This document shows, piece after piece, positions 26,004 to 37,429 of a stretch of DNA of 37,493 bases. This stretch comes from Lysobacteraceae bacterium (lineage in GTDB: Bacteria; Pseudomonadota; Gammaproteobacteria; Xanthomonadales; Rhodanobacteraceae). The position numbers and the translations under genes are program-made. Within the stretch, counting starts at the first letter, position 1. Each line of letters begins with the position of its first letter. The stretch lies in contig JAGWNA010000026.1 in assembly GCA_028871555.1 (NCBI GenBank), positions 1 to 37,493 on the forward strand, in the 5' to 3' direction. The notes under the pieces were generated by a model that was given only the letters and a program-made list of their open reading frames with translations, did no database searches and was not told the DNA's origin.

Positions 26004-27839
26004 TTGCAGCCTACCGATACCGCGAATCCGGCCTATTTCCACAAGGTTGTCGACTGCCAGTGGGCTTGTCCGGCCCACACGCCCGTTCCGGAGTACATCC
26101 GGCTGATCGGGCAGGGTCGCTACAGCGACGCCTACATGGTCAACTGGGTCTCCAACGTGTTTCCGGGCATCCTTGGCCGTACCTGCGACCGGCCCTGCGA
26201 GCCGGCCTGCCGTCGCGCCCGGGTGGAGCAGAGCAACGGCGAGCATCCGGAGCCGGTGGCGATCTGCCGACTCAAGCGCGTGGCGGCCGACATGAAGGAC
26301 GACGTGTCCCGGCGCATGCCCAAGCCTGCCCCGCGCAACGGCAAACGCGTCGCCTGCGTGGGCGCCGGACCTGCCTCGTTGACGGTGGCGCGCGATCTGG
26401 CGCCGCTGGGCTATGCAGTCACCGTGTTCGACGGCGAGGCCAAGGCGGGCGGTTTCATCCGCACGCAGATTCCGCGCTTCCGCCTGCCTGAATCGGTGAT
26501 CGACGAAGAGACCGGTTACATCCTCGATCTGGGCGTGACGTTCAAGAGCGGCCAGCGCATCGAGTCCATGCAGGCCTTGCTGGCGCAGGGCTACGATGCG
26601 GTGTTCGTGGGCTGCGGCGCGCCGCGCGGGCGCGACCTCGATCTGCCCGGACGCCACGAGGCGGCGCAGAACATCCACATCGGCATCGACTGGCTGGCCT
26701 CGGTCTCCTTTGGCCATGTCACCGGGATCGGCAAGCGGGTCATCGTGCTGGGCGGCGGCAACACGGCGATGGATTGCTGCCGCTCGGCGCGGCGCCTGGG
26801 CGGTGCCGAGGTGAAGGTGATCGTGCGCAGCGGCTTCGATGAAATGAAGGCCTCGCCGTGGGAGAAGGAGGATGCGCAGCACGAGGGCATCCCTATCATC
26901 AATTTCCACGTGCCCAAGTCGTTCGAGCACAGCAACGGCCGGCTCACCGGCATGAAGTTCGACATCGTCAGGGCGGTCTACGACGAGCAAGGCCGGCGCT
27001 CCCTGGTGCCGACCGGCGAGCCCGAGGTGCTGGTCGAGTGCGACGACGTGCTGATCGCGGTGGGGCAGGAAAACGCCTTTCCCTGGATCGAACGCGACAG
27101 CGGCATCGAGTTCGACCGGTGGGGTTTGCCGAAGCTGGACAAGACCACGTTCCAGTCCACGCTGCCGAACGTGTTCTTCGGCGGGGATTCGGCGTTCGGC
27201 CCGAAGAACATCATCACGGCGGTGGCGCACGGGCATGAGGCCGCGGTCTCGATCGACCGGCTGCTGCATGGCGAGGACGTCCGCCGCCGGCCGGACCCGA
27301 CGACCAACCTGATGTCGACCAAGATGGGCATCCACGAGTGGAGCTACGACAACGACACCTCCAACGACCCCCGCTTCAAGGTGCCATGGGCCAAGGCCGA
27401 GATGGCGCTGGCCAGCATCCGGGTGGAAGTCGAGCTGGGTTTCGATGCCGCCACTGCCTTCAAGGAGGCGGCCCGCTGCCTGAACTGCGACGTGCAGACG
27501 GTGTTCAGCGCACCGGCCTGCATCGAGTGCGACGCCTGCGTGGACGTCTGCCCCATGGACTGCATCAGTTTCACGGTCAACGGGGACGAGCCCGAGCTGC
27601 GCCGGCGGCTGAAGGCGCCGGCACTCAACCTCGTGCAGGATCTTTGCGTGTCGGGAATGCTCAAGACCGGCCGGGTGATGGTCAAGGACGAGGACGTATG
27701 CCTGCATTGCGGCCTGTGTGCCGAGCGCTGCCCCACCGGGGCGTGGGACATGCAGAAGTTCCTGATCGAGCCGACCCAGGCCGGGCCCATGTGCCGTGAT
27801 GCGAGGAAAGGCTCGCGCGCACCGGAGGTTGTTGCATGA
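26004..27839 (+). CDS. GltD-like FAD/NAD(P) oxidoreductase fused to a 2[4Fe-4S] ferredoxin domain
   Basis: This 611-residue protein has three parts. An N-terminal Fe-S domain of the glutamate synthase small subunit/DPYD type has cysteines C18, C22, C61, C65 and C69. Two Rossmann folds follow: FAD at VACVGAGPASLTVAR near 116–130, and NAD(P) at RVIVLGGGNTAMDCC near 245–259. A C-terminal ferredoxin has CxxCxxCxxxCP clusters at C506–C516 and C566–C576. It likely passes electrons between the downstream 2-oxoacid oxidoreductase and NAD(P), directly or as a ferredoxin surrogate. This is inferred from its operon with korA and korB. The start is a TTG with an AAGGAG seven bases upstream. It ends in an ATGA overlap with korA. 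Confidence 0.88.
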   Translation: MQPTDTANPAYFHKVVDCQWACPAHTPVPEYIRLIGQGRYSDAYMVNWVSNVFPGILGRTCDRPCEPACRRARVEQSNGEHPEPVAICRLKRVAADMKDDVSRRMPKPAPRNGKRVACVGAGPASLTVARDLAPLGYAVTVFDGEAKAGGFIRTQIPRFRLPESVIDEETGYILDLGVTFKSGQRIESMQALLAQGYDAVFVGCGAPRGRDLDLPGRHEAAQNIHIGIDWLASVSFGHVTGIGKRVIVLGGGNTAMDCCRSARRLGGAEVKVIVRSGFDEMKASPWEKEDAQHEGIPIINFHVPKSFEHSNGRLTGMKFDIVRAVYDEQGRRSLVPTGEPEVLVECDDVLIAVGQENAFPWIERDSGIEFDRWGLPKLDKTTFQSTLPNVFFGGDSAFGPKNIITAVAHGHEAAVSIDRLLHGEDVRRRPDPTTNLMSTKMGIHEWSYDNDTSNDPRFKVPWAKAEMALASIRVEVELGFDAATAFKEAARCLNCDVQTVFSAPACIECDACVDVCPMDCISFTVNGDEPELRRRLKAPALNLVQDLCVSGMLKTGRVMVKDEDVCLHCGLCAERCPTGAWDMQKFLIEPTQAGPMCRDARKGSRAPEVVA

Positions 27840-29698
27840 AGCGCATCGAAGCGGTCAACGATTTCGTCATCAAGTTCGCCAACGTCAACGGCTCGGGTTC
27901 GTCCTCGGCCAACGAGCTGTTCGCCAAGGCCATCCTGCGCATGGGCGTGCCGGTGAGCCCGCGCAACATTTTTCCGAGCAACATCCAGGGCCTGCCGACC
28001 TGGTACGAAGTGCGCGTGTGCGAGAAAGGCTACCTCGGCCGGCGCGGTGGCGTGGACATGCTGGTGGCGATGAATCCGCAGACCTGGGATGCCGACGTGG
28101 CCGAGCTCGAACCGGGCGGCTACCTGTTCTACGACAGCACGCGGCCGTTGCCGCCGTCGAAATTCCGCACCGACATCCACGTCATCGGCATGCCGTTGAC
28201 CGATATCTGCAATGCGGTCTACACCGATCCGCGCCAGCGGCAGCTGTTCAAGAACATCATTTACGTCGGCGCACTGTCGGTGCTGCTCGGGGTCGACGGC
28301 GAGGTCTTCGAGGCGCTGTTTGCCGCACAGTACAAGGGCAAGGAAAAACTGTTCGACTCCAACCTGCGCGCCCTGCAGCTGGGTCGCGACTTCGCCCGGG
28401 AACATCTGGAGGCGCCGCTGGGCATCCAGGTGCGGCGCGCCGACATGGTGGGCGAGCGGATTTTCGTCGACGGCAACAGCGCCGCCGCACTGGGCTGCGT
28501 ATACGGCGGTGCCACCGTGGCGGCCTGGTACCCGATCACGCCGTCGTCGTCGGTGGCCGAGGCGTTCCAGAAGTATTGCAGCCGGTTCCGGATCGATCCG
28601 GCCACCGGGCAGCACAAATTCGCCATCGTGCAGGCCGAGGACGAGCTCGCCTCGATCGGCATGGTGGTTGGCGCGGGCTGGAATGGCGCGCGCGCTTTCA
28701 CCGCCACGTCCGGCCCCGGCGTCTCGCTGATGACCGAATTCATCGGGCTGGCGTACTTCGCCGAAATCCCGGCCACCATCATCAATGTGCAGCGCGGCGG
28801 GCCGTCGACCGGCATGCCCACCCGCACCCAGCAGGCCGACATCCTGTCGTGTGCCTACGCCTCGCATGGCGACACGAAACACGTGCTGCTGTTTCCCGAG
28901 GATCCGCACGAATGTTTCGAGCACGCCGCCGCCGCCCTGGATCTGGCCGACCGGCTGCAAACGCCGGTGTTCGTGATGACCGACCTCGACATCGGCATGA
29001 ACCAGCGCCTGTGCAAGCCGTTCCAGTGGGACGATGCCCGACACTACGACCGGGGCAAGGTGATGACCGCCGAAGAGCTGGAGGCCGGCAAGGACTTCGG
29101 CCGCTACAAGGACGTCGATGGCGATGGCATTGCGTGGCGCACGCTGCCCGGCACGCATCCCACCCTCGGCAGCTATTTCACCCGGGGCACCACGCGCGAC
29201 GCCTACGCGCGCTATTCGGAGCGTGGCTCGGACTATGTCTACAACGCACAGCGCCTGCTGAAGAAGTTCAGGACCGCCGCCGACCTGGTGCCGCAACCCG
29301 TGCTGCGCCCCGCGACGCGCAAGACACGGCTGGGCGTCATCTACTTCGGTTCCACCAGTCCGGCGATGCACGAGGCGCTCGATGTGCTGAACGACGCGGG
29401 CATCCACCTCGACGCCTTGCGGCTGCGCGCATTCCCGTTTCCGCAGGTGGTCAGCCAGTTTCTGGCCGATCACGAGGAGGTGTTCGTGGTCGAGCAGAAC
29501 CGCGATGCCCAGATGCGCAGCCTGCTGGTGAACGAGCTGGAGGTGGATCCGGCGCGCCTGGTGCCGGCGCTCCACTACGACGGCACGCCGATCACCGCCC
29601 GTTTCATCACCGACGCCATCACGCAGCACGTGCATGCCGAGGCGGTCATGCCGAAACGCAAAGTCAAGAAGAACCGGCTCAAGGAGCATGCGGCATGA
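27836..29698 (+). CDS. korA: 2-oxoacid:acceptor oxidoreductase, fused gamma–alpha subunit
   Basis: This 620-residue protein fuses an N-terminal gamma domain (about 1–195, with FPSNIQGLPTWYEVRVCEKGYLGRRGGVDMLVAMN) to an alpha domain. The latter begins GNSAAALGCVYGGATVAAWYPITPSSSVAEAF (about 213–243) and includes QAEDELASIGMVVGAGWNGARAFTATSGPGVSLM. This is the KorA arrangement seen in Mycobacterium. The complex oxidatively decarboxylates a 2-oxoacid with CoA, giving acyl-CoA and low-potential electrons; 2-oxoglutarate is the usual guess, but the substrate is not proven by sequence. GGAGG precedes the ATG. Start and stop both overlap neighbours by ATGA. Confidence 0.92.
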   Translation: MKRIEAVNDFVIKFANVNGSGSSSANELFAKAILRMGVPVSPRNIFPSNIQGLPTWYEVRVCEKGYLGRRGGVDMLVAMNPQTWDADVAELEPGGYLFYDSTRPLPPSKFRTDIHVIGMPLTDICNAVYTDPRQRQLFKNIIYVGALSVLLGVDGEVFEALFAAQYKGKEKLFDSNLRALQLGRDFAREHLEAPLGIQVRRADMVGERIFVDGNSAAALGCVYGGATVAAWYPITPSSSVAEAFQKYCSRFRIDPATGQHKFAIVQAEDELASIGMVVGAGWNGARAFTATSGPGVSLMTEFIGLAYFAEIPATIINVQRGGPSTGMPTRTQQADILSCAYASHGDTKHVLLFPEDPHECFEHAAAALDLADRLQTPVFVMTDLDIGMNQRLCKPFQWDDARHYDRGKVMTAEELEAGKDFGRYKDVDGDGIAWRTLPGTHPTLGSYFTRGTTRDAYARYSERGSDYVYNAQRLLKKFRTAADLVPQPVLRPATRKTRLGVIYFGSTSPAMHEALDVLNDAGIHLDALRLRAFPFPQVVSQFLADHEEVFVVEQNRDAQMRSLLVNELEVDPARLVPALHYDGTPITARFITDAITQHVHAEAVMPKRKVKKNRLKEHAA

Positions 29699-30753
29699 CC
29701 TATCTGGCCAAACCCCGCCTTCACCACCCCTCGCTCACGGTCAACAAGGTGGGCTACACCCGGCGCGATTACGAGGGCAAGAACTCCACGCTGTGCGCCG
29801 GCTGCGGCCATGACTCGATCTCGGCGGCGATCATCCAGGCCTGCTGGGAGCTCGATATCGAGCCGCACCGCGTGGCCAAGCTCTCGGGCATCGGCTGCAG
29901 CTCCAAGACGCCGGATTATTTTCTCGGCGCCTCCCATGGATTCAACACGGTGCATGGGCGCATGCCCTCGGTGCTCACCGGGGCCAACCTGGCCAATCGC
30001 GGCCTGCTGTATCTGGGCATCTCCGGCGACGGCGATTCGGCTTCGATCGGCCTGGGCCAGTTTGCGCATGCCATGCGGCGTGCCGTGCGCATGGTCTACA
30101 TCGTGGAAGACAACGGGGTGTACGGGCTGACCAAGGGGCAATTCTCGGCCACCGCCGATCGCGGCTCCAAGAGCAAGAAAGGGGCGATCAACAGCGACAA
30201 TCCGGTCGACATGATCGGCATGGCGCTGCAGCTCGGGGCCAGCTATGTGGCGCGGGGCTTTTCCGGCGACAAGGCGCAGCTGGTGCCGCTGATCAAGGGC
30301 GCCATCGGCCACGGCGGCGCCGCGTTCATCGACGTCATCAGCCCCTGCATCGCGTTCAACAACCACGCCGGCAGCACCAAGTGCTACGACTACGTGCGCG
30401 AACACAACGAGGCGATGAACCGCCTGGACTTCATCACGCCGCGCAGTGAAATCACCACCGACTACGCCCCCGGCGAGGTGGTGGAGGTGGTGCAGCACGA
30501 CGGGCGGACGCTGCGCCTGCGCAAGCTGCACGACAGCTACGATCCGACCGACCGGCTGGCCGCGATGAACCACGTGCAGACGCACCAGGCGCGCGGCGAG
30601 GTGGCGACCGGGCTGCTCTATGTGGATCCGGACGCGAGCGACCTGCACGCGGCACTCAACACCAGCGCCAATCCGCTCAATGCGCTGGGCAACCGGGAAC
30701 TCTGCCCCGGCGCGGCGGAACTGGCCAAGCTCAACGCCGCGCTGCGCTGCTGA
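29695..30753 (+). CDS. korB: 2-oxoacid:ferredoxin oxidoreductase beta subunit
   Basis: This 352-residue beta subunit binds thiamine diphosphate and a [4Fe-4S] cluster. The TPP motif is GISGDGDSASIGLGQFAHAMRR with G111–D114 and EDNGVYGLTKGQFS. Candidate cluster cysteines are C34, C37 (TLCAGCGHD), C68 (GIGCSSKTPDYF) and C218 (ISPCIAFNNH). It pairs with KorA to form the catalytic heterodimer. AAGGAG sits at the end of korA, and the ATG overlaps the korA stop. The gene is convergent with tRNA-Ser; the terminator at 30816–30845 lies between. Confidence 0.93.
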   Translation: MTYLAKPRLHHPSLTVNKVGYTRRDYEGKNSTLCAGCGHDSISAAIIQACWELDIEPHRVAKLSGIGCSSKTPDYFLGASHGFNTVHGRMPSVLTGANLANRGLLYLGISGDGDSASIGLGQFAHAMRRAVRMVYIVEDNGVYGLTKGQFSATADRGSKSKKGAINSDNPVDMIGMALQLGASYVARGFSGDKAQLVPLIKGAIGHGGAAFIDVISPCIAFNNHAGSTKCYDYVREHNEAMNRLDFITPRSEITTDYAPGEVVEVVQHDGRTLRLRKLHDSYDPTDRLAAMNHVQTHQARGEVATGLLYVDPDASDLHAALNTSANPLNALGNRELCPGAAELAKLNAALRC

Positions 30754-30815
30754 AGCGCGGCAAGGGGCGCGCGGCGGCACCGGCCCGTTCAAGATCGGCG
30801 TTCAAGGATCGGCGC

Positions 30816-30845
30816 AAAAAAGGCCCTGCATCGCTGCAGGGCCTT
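30816..30845 (-). terminator. Intrinsic terminator of tRNA-Ser
   Basis: On the reverse strand an 11-base stem, AAGGCCCTGCA/TGCAGGGCCTT with loop GCGA, runs directly into TTTT just beyond the tRNA-Ser 3' end. On the forward strand the same stem may also end the kor operon, though it lacks a T-run there. Confidence 0.85.
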
Positions 30846-30851
30846 GATCTT

Positions 30852-30941
<90 letters not shown>

Positions 30942-31019
30942 GGAGGGGTGCGCGCTGGTCGGCGCGAGCCGGCAAGTTTACGCGCCGGGCCGGGCCGAGA
31001 CAAGCGCGCGAAGATCGGG

Positions 31020-33407
<2,388 letters not shown>

Positions 33408-33639
33408 GGGGTTCTCCTCCGGGAGTGCTCAATGGGGTAACGGAATGGTGCGGCGTGCCGGCACGAAACGGACGGCCATAAACTGGTATTGTCCGCTGTC
33501 GATGGTGCAAAGCACAAGAAGACCATTGCCGCGATTTGCCGTTCCAACTGCATACCAGTCGGCCGTCGGTCAATCCACGACAGTGTTGTGCGCTTGGGAT
33601 AAGGTGCGGACGAACGCATCCATCGAACGGGTAGAGGTC

Positions 33640-34455
33640 ATGCAGCGCACGGTATATTTCATCTCCGACTCCACTGGTATTACCGCCGAAACGATCGGCA
33701 ACAGCATTCTGACGCAGTTCGAAGGCGTGCAGTTCGACAAGCACCGGCTGCCGTTCACCGACGATGCGCGCAAGGCGGAGGCGGCCGCGCTGCGCATCAA
33801 GACCGTCTATGCGCAGAGCGGCCTGCGGCCGATCGTGGTCAACACCATGACCGATCCCGCCCTGTGCGAAATCGTCGCCACCAGCGGGGCGTTGATGCTG
33901 GATGTCTTCGCGCCGTTCATCGGGCCGCTGGAAAAGGAGCTGGGCGCCAAGCGCTCCGGAGCCGTCAATCGCTCGCACGGCCTGGTGAATTTCGAGCAAT
34001 ACGAGGCGCGCATCAACGCCACCAACTACGCGCTCACCCACGACGACGGCATCGACGTGAACTACGCCGACGCCGACCTGATCCTGGTCGGCGTGTCGCG
34101 TTCGGGCAAGACGCCGACCTGCCTCTACATGGCCTTGCATTACGGCGTCAGCGCGGCCAACTATCCGCTGACCGACGAGGACCTCGAGAAACTCGAGTTG
34201 CCGGCGCGCCTGCGTCCGTACCGGGACAGGCTGTACGGCCTGACCATCGATCCGCTGCGCCTGGCGCAGATTCGCGAACAGCGACGGGCGGGCAGCCGTT
34301 ATGCGACATTGAAGCAGTGCAGCTGGGAACTGGAGCAGGCCGACAAGCTGATGCGTCACGCCGGCATCCCCAGCCTCAACACCACGCACGTGTCGATCGA
34401 GGAGATCGCCAGCAAGATTTTCGACCGCTTCGGTATCGAGCGGACCATGTTCTGA
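33640..34455 (+). CDS. ppsR: PEP synthase regulatory kinase/pyrophosphorylase PpsR (DUF299)
   Basis: This 271-residue bifunctional enzyme inactivates PpsA by ADP-dependent phosphorylation of the threonine next to the catalytic histidine and reactivates it by phosphate-dependent removal. The family N-terminus RTVYFISDSTGITAETIGNSILTQF and the P-loop G151–T158 (GVSRSGKT) are clear, as are YPLTDEDLEKLELPARLRPYRDRLYGLTIDP and NTTHVSIEEIASKI. AGAGG precedes the ATG. The divergent pairing with ppsA over about 230 bases is the conserved arrangement and supports the function. Confidence 0.96.
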   Translation: MQRTVYFISDSTGITAETIGNSILTQFEGVQFDKHRLPFTDDARKAEAAALRIKTVYAQSGLRPIVVNTMTDPALCEIVATSGALMLDVFAPFIGPLEKELGAKRSGAVNRSHGLVNFEQYEARINATNYALTHDDGIDVNYADADLILVGVSRSGKTPTCLYMALHYGVSAANYPLTDEDLEKLELPARLRPYRDRLYGLTIDPLRLAQIREQRRAGSRYATLKQCSWELEQADKLMRHAGIPSLNTTHVSIEEIASKIFDRFGIERTMF

Positions 34456-34477
34456 ATGCGAGGAGTCGCCGCCGCCG

Positions 34478-34966
34478 ATGGGTACCGTGTCCGCCAGCCG
34501 ATCCAGCCTGTTGCCGGGACGCTTCGGCTTCCTGATGGGCCTGTATGCGGAAAACTATCATCGGCTGGCCCGGCTGTTCGCGCCCGCGCAATTGAGTCCC
34601 GGGCACTACGTTTCCCGCGTGGACGACGGACTCGACGTGCACCTGCATCTGCAGGCATGCCATCCGTACACGCTGGAACTCGAGCTCACCTACGATTTCG
34701 TCGATGCGCACACCGGTCGGCGCGCGCCTTCGGCGCAATTGCGCATGTATACCGATGCGCACGTGGCCGAGGCGCTGCATTGCCATCCCGGCCGGCACTT
34801 GTGGCAGGTGCTGGGGCCTTTCCCGCCGGCACATACCGTGTTCCAGCACCGCTTGCGGATGAACGGTTTCCTGTCGCGCTGGCTGGAATATCTGGCCGAG
34901 CAGGGACATTCCCGCGGCACGCTGCAATCGCAAACGGGACAACCAGAAAGCGGCAGCCCCGTTTGA
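34478..34966 (+). CDS. DUF1249 family protein (YqiB-like)
   Basis: This 162-residue protein contains the DUF1249 core: FGFLMGLYAENYHRLARLFAP, DGLDVHLHLQACHPYTLELELTYDF, PSAQLRMYTDAHVAEALHCHPGR and a C-terminal RMNGFLSRWLEYLAEQGHS. The family includes E. coli YqiB and has no established biochemical function. It starts 22 bases after ppsR in the same direction; GGAG is rather far from the ATG. The final 20 residues are low complexity. Confidence 0.88.
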   Translation: MGTVSASRSSLLPGRFGFLMGLYAENYHRLARLFAPAQLSPGHYVSRVDDGLDVHLHLQACHPYTLELELTYDFVDAHTGRRAPSAQLRMYTDAHVAEALHCHPGRHLWQVLGPFPPAHTVFQHRLRMNGFLSRWLEYLAEQGHSRGTLQSQTGQPESGSPV

Positions 34967-35035
34967 AAGCGCGGCCAGGGATGGTCGCTTTTCGACTGTC
35001 GCATGCAGGGGCGAATGCACGGCTGCCAAGGCAAC

Positions 35036-35056
35036 AAAAAACCCGCACCAGGCGGG
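35036..35056 (-). terminator. Intrinsic terminator of the tRNA array
   Basis: On the reverse strand a CCCGC/GCGGG stem with a five-base loop is followed by six Ts, twelve bases beyond the tRNA-Asp 3' end. It should end the Ala–Glu–Asp transcript. Confidence 0.75.
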
Positions 35057-35067
35057 CTTTCGGTTAG

Positions 35068-35144
35068 TGGCGGAGCGGACGGGACTCGAACCCGCGACCT
35101 CCGGCGTGACAGGCCAGCATTCTAACCAGCTGAACTACCGCTCC
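35068..35144 (-). tRNA. tRNA-Asp (GTC)
   Basis: The reverse strand folds as a tRNA: acceptor GGAGCGG/CCGCTCC, D arm GTTCAGCTGGTTAGAAT, anticodon loop CTGTCAC (GTC), T arm GGGTTCGAGTCCC, encoded CCA. It is the last gene of a three-tRNA array. Confidence 0.97.
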
Positions 35145-35173
35145 ACGTTTTTTTCCAGCCTTGCGGGCCAACT

Positions 35174-35249
35174 TGGCGTCCCCACGGGGATTCGAACCCC
35201 GGTCGCCACCGTGAAAGGGTGATGTCCTAGGCCTCTAGACGATGGGGAC
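35174..35249 (-). tRNA. tRNA-Glu (TTC)
   Basis: The reverse strand folds with acceptor GTCCCCA/TGGGGAC, D arm GTCTAGAGGCCTAGGAC, anticodon loop CTTTCAC (TTC) and T arm CGGGGTTCGAATCCCCG, with an encoded CCA. It lies 29 bases upstream of tRNA-Asp. Confidence 0.97.
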
Positions 35250-35258
35250 AAATCAAAT

Positions 35259-35334
35259 TGGTGGAGCCAGGCGGGATCGAACCGCCGACCTCCTGCATGC
35301 CATGCAGGCGCTCTCCCAGCTGAGCTATGGCCCC
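35259..35334 (-). tRNA. tRNA-Ala (GGC)
   Basis: The reverse strand folds with acceptor GGGGCCA/TGGCTCC (with wobble), D arm GCTCAGCTGGGAGAGC, anticodon stem CTGC with loop ATGGCAT (GGC) and T arm GGCGGTTCGATCCCGCC, with an encoded CCA. It is the first gene of the Ala–Glu–Asp array, nine bases before tRNA-Glu in transcription order. Confidence 0.96.
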
Positions 35335-35508
35335 GCCGCTGGAAGCCCGGAAGAATAGGTTGCGGCCGCATATCCGTCAAGCTTTTTCGGGACGCGACCC
35401 GACGAGCCGCTGCCCGATGCGGGTCGGTCGCGGCGGGCAAACAGATCGGCAGCCATTCGTTTAAGCTGCGGTCGAGTCCGTTGTAATGGATATGCTGAAG
35501 GGCAAGGC

Positions 35509-37275
35509 ATGCACGAAATCGGCTTCATCCGGGACCTTGCCGTGGTGATGATCGTGGCCGGGGCCACCACGATCCTGTTCCAGCGCCTGCGCCAGCCGGT
35601 GCTGCTGGGCTACATCCTGGCCGGCGTGCTGATCGGCCCGCATGCGCCAGGCACGGTGGTGGCCGATCCGCGCGCGATCGACGACATCTCCAATCTCGGC
35701 GTGGTGCTGCTGATGTTCACGCTGGGGCTGGAATTCAGCGTGCGCAAACTGCGGGCGGTCGGCATCGGCGTGCTGGTGGTGGCGGTGGCCGAAGTCGGGT
35801 TGATGCTGTGGATCGGCGTCGGCGTCGGCGGCTTGTTCGGCTGGAAAGGCATGGACAGCCTGTTCCTGGGCGCGATCGTCGCGCTGTCGTCGACCATGGT
35901 GGCTACCCGCACCCTGGCCGAGGGCGGCCGGCGGCAGCAGCCGTTCGCCCGGCTGGTGGTGGGCCTGCTGGTGGCCGAAGACGTGCTCGCCATCGTGATG
36001 CTGACCTTGCTGACGGCGGTGGCGATCGGCGGTTCGGTGCAGGCTCAAACGGCATTTTCGCTGATCGGCCATCTGGGACTGTTCGTCATCGTCGGGATGA
36101 TTCTCGGCCTGCTGCTGCTGCCGCGGCTGGTCGATTACGTGGCCGGCTTCGATCGCGACGAAACCTTGCTGGTCAGCGTCCTGGGCGTCTGCTTCGGCGC
36201 CAGCCTGCTGGCGGTCTGGATGGGGTTCAGCGTGGCGCTGGGGGCATTCCTGGCAGGCGCCGTGGTGGCCGAATCGCGCAGCGCCGGTCGCGTGCTGAAG
36301 CTGGTGGAGCCGTTGCGGGACATGTTCGCGGCGCTGTTTTTCGTGGCGATCGGCCTGAAGATCGATCCGGCGATGTTGCTGCAGTACGCGTTGCCGGCAC
36401 TGTTGCTGGCGGCAGTCGTCGTCGTCGGCAAGACGCTGGCCTGCGGTCTGGGCATCTTCATCGTCGGCCACGATCCGCGTACGGCGCTGCGGTCGGGCCT
36501 GGGCATGGCGCAGATCGGCGAGTTCTCATTCGTGATCGCCACGCTCGGACTTTCGCTCGGCGTGATCAGCGATTTCATCTACCCGATCGCGGTGGCGGTG
36601 TCGGTGCTGTGCATGGCGTTGTCGCCGTACCTGGCGCGTTCCGCCGACCGGCTGGCGGATGGATTGCGGCGGGTGACCCCCGGTTCGCTGCGGTTGCTGG
36701 CGAGCAGCTACAGCGGCTGGCTGGAAAACCTCAAGCCGGTCAACGAAAACGCCGTGATCGCGGCGATCTTCCAGCGCCTGCTGTGGCACATCGGCATCAA
36801 TGTCCTGCTGGTGGTGGCGCTGTTCATGGTGGGGGCCTACGTCAACGCGCACAACTGGACCTGGTTCTCGATGGTCGGTATCGGGCGCGACTTGCGCCAT
36901 ACCCTGATCTGGGCCTCGGCCCTGTTCCTGTCGCTGCCGCTGCTGATCGCCATCTACCGCAAGGCCGAGGCGCTGGGCATGCTGCTGGCCGAGATCGGCA
37001 TCGGCGAGCGGTTTGCCGGTTCGTATACCCGGGCGATCCGCAATGTGCTGGCCAGAGTCATCCCGCTGGCGACCCTGCTTGCGCTGGGGCTGCTGGTCAG
37101 CGCGCTGGGTTCGGCCATTCTGCCCCCGCGCGGGGTTGCGCTTTCGCTGGTCCTGCTTGGCGTGATGCTGGCGGTGGTGCTGTGGCGCGGCCTGGTAAGG
37201 ATGCACGCCCGGCTGCAGGCGGCACTGAAAGAGACGCTGGACAAGCCCGCGCCACCCGAAGCCGGGCCCGGCTGA
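35509..37275 (+). CDS. Kef-type monovalent cation:proton antiporter without RCK domain
   Basis: The 588-residue protein has a CPA2 Na+/H+ exchanger domain (about residues 5–380). Its motifs include QRLRQPVLLGYILAGVLIGPHAPG, NLGVVLLMFTLGLEFS, ALSSTMVATRTLAEGG, LLVAEDVLAIVML and GMAQIGEFSFVIATLGLSLG. Instead of the TrkA-N nucleotide-binding domain of KefB/KefC/YbaL, the C-terminus continues with a linker and four more hydrophobic segments (roughly 424–444, 466–484, 520–540 and 545–565). It probably exchanges K+ or Na+ for protons. The ion and regulation are not evident. An AAGG site lies just before the ATG. Confidence 0.88.
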   Translation: MHEIGFIRDLAVVMIVAGATTILFQRLRQPVLLGYILAGVLIGPHAPGTVVADPRAIDDISNLGVVLLMFTLGLEFSVRKLRAVGIGVLVVAVAEVGLMLWIGVGVGGLFGWKGMDSLFLGAIVALSSTMVATRTLAEGGRRQQPFARLVVGLLVAEDVLAIVMLTLLTAVAIGGSVQAQTAFSLIGHLGLFVIVGMILGLLLLPRLVDYVAGFDRDETLLVSVLGVCFGASLLAVWMGFSVALGAFLAGAVVAESRSAGRVLKLVEPLRDMFAALFFVAIGLKIDPAMLLQYALPALLLAAVVVVGKTLACGLGIFIVGHDPRTALRSGLGMAQIGEFSFVIATLGLSLGVISDFIYPIAVAVSVLCMALSPYLARSADRLADGLRRVTPGSLRLLASSYSGWLENLKPVNENAVIAAIFQRLLWHIGINVLLVVALFMVGAYVNAHNWTWFSMVGIGRDLRHTLIWASALFLSLPLLIAIYRKAEALGMLLAEIGIGERFAGSYTRAIRNVLARVIPLATLLALGLLVSALGSAILPPRGVALSLVLLGVMLAVVLWRGLVRMHARLQAALKETLDKPAPPEAGPG

Positions 37276-37429
37276 ATCGGGCGGACATGTCGCCGTGAAC
37301 CTTAATGTCGGCTGGCGGTCTGACTGCGGACCGTTGCCAATACCGGTCCGGCGCCGCACAATGCGTGGCCTGCCCCATTGGGGGGGCCGGTCGGCAATGC
37401 CGGCATATCCAAATATGAGGGAGTTTCGA

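Noticed and set aside
35068..35334. Integration (att) site at the tRNA array
   Set aside because: No integrase, no direct repeat of a tRNA 3' end and no foreign-looking DNA flank the array.
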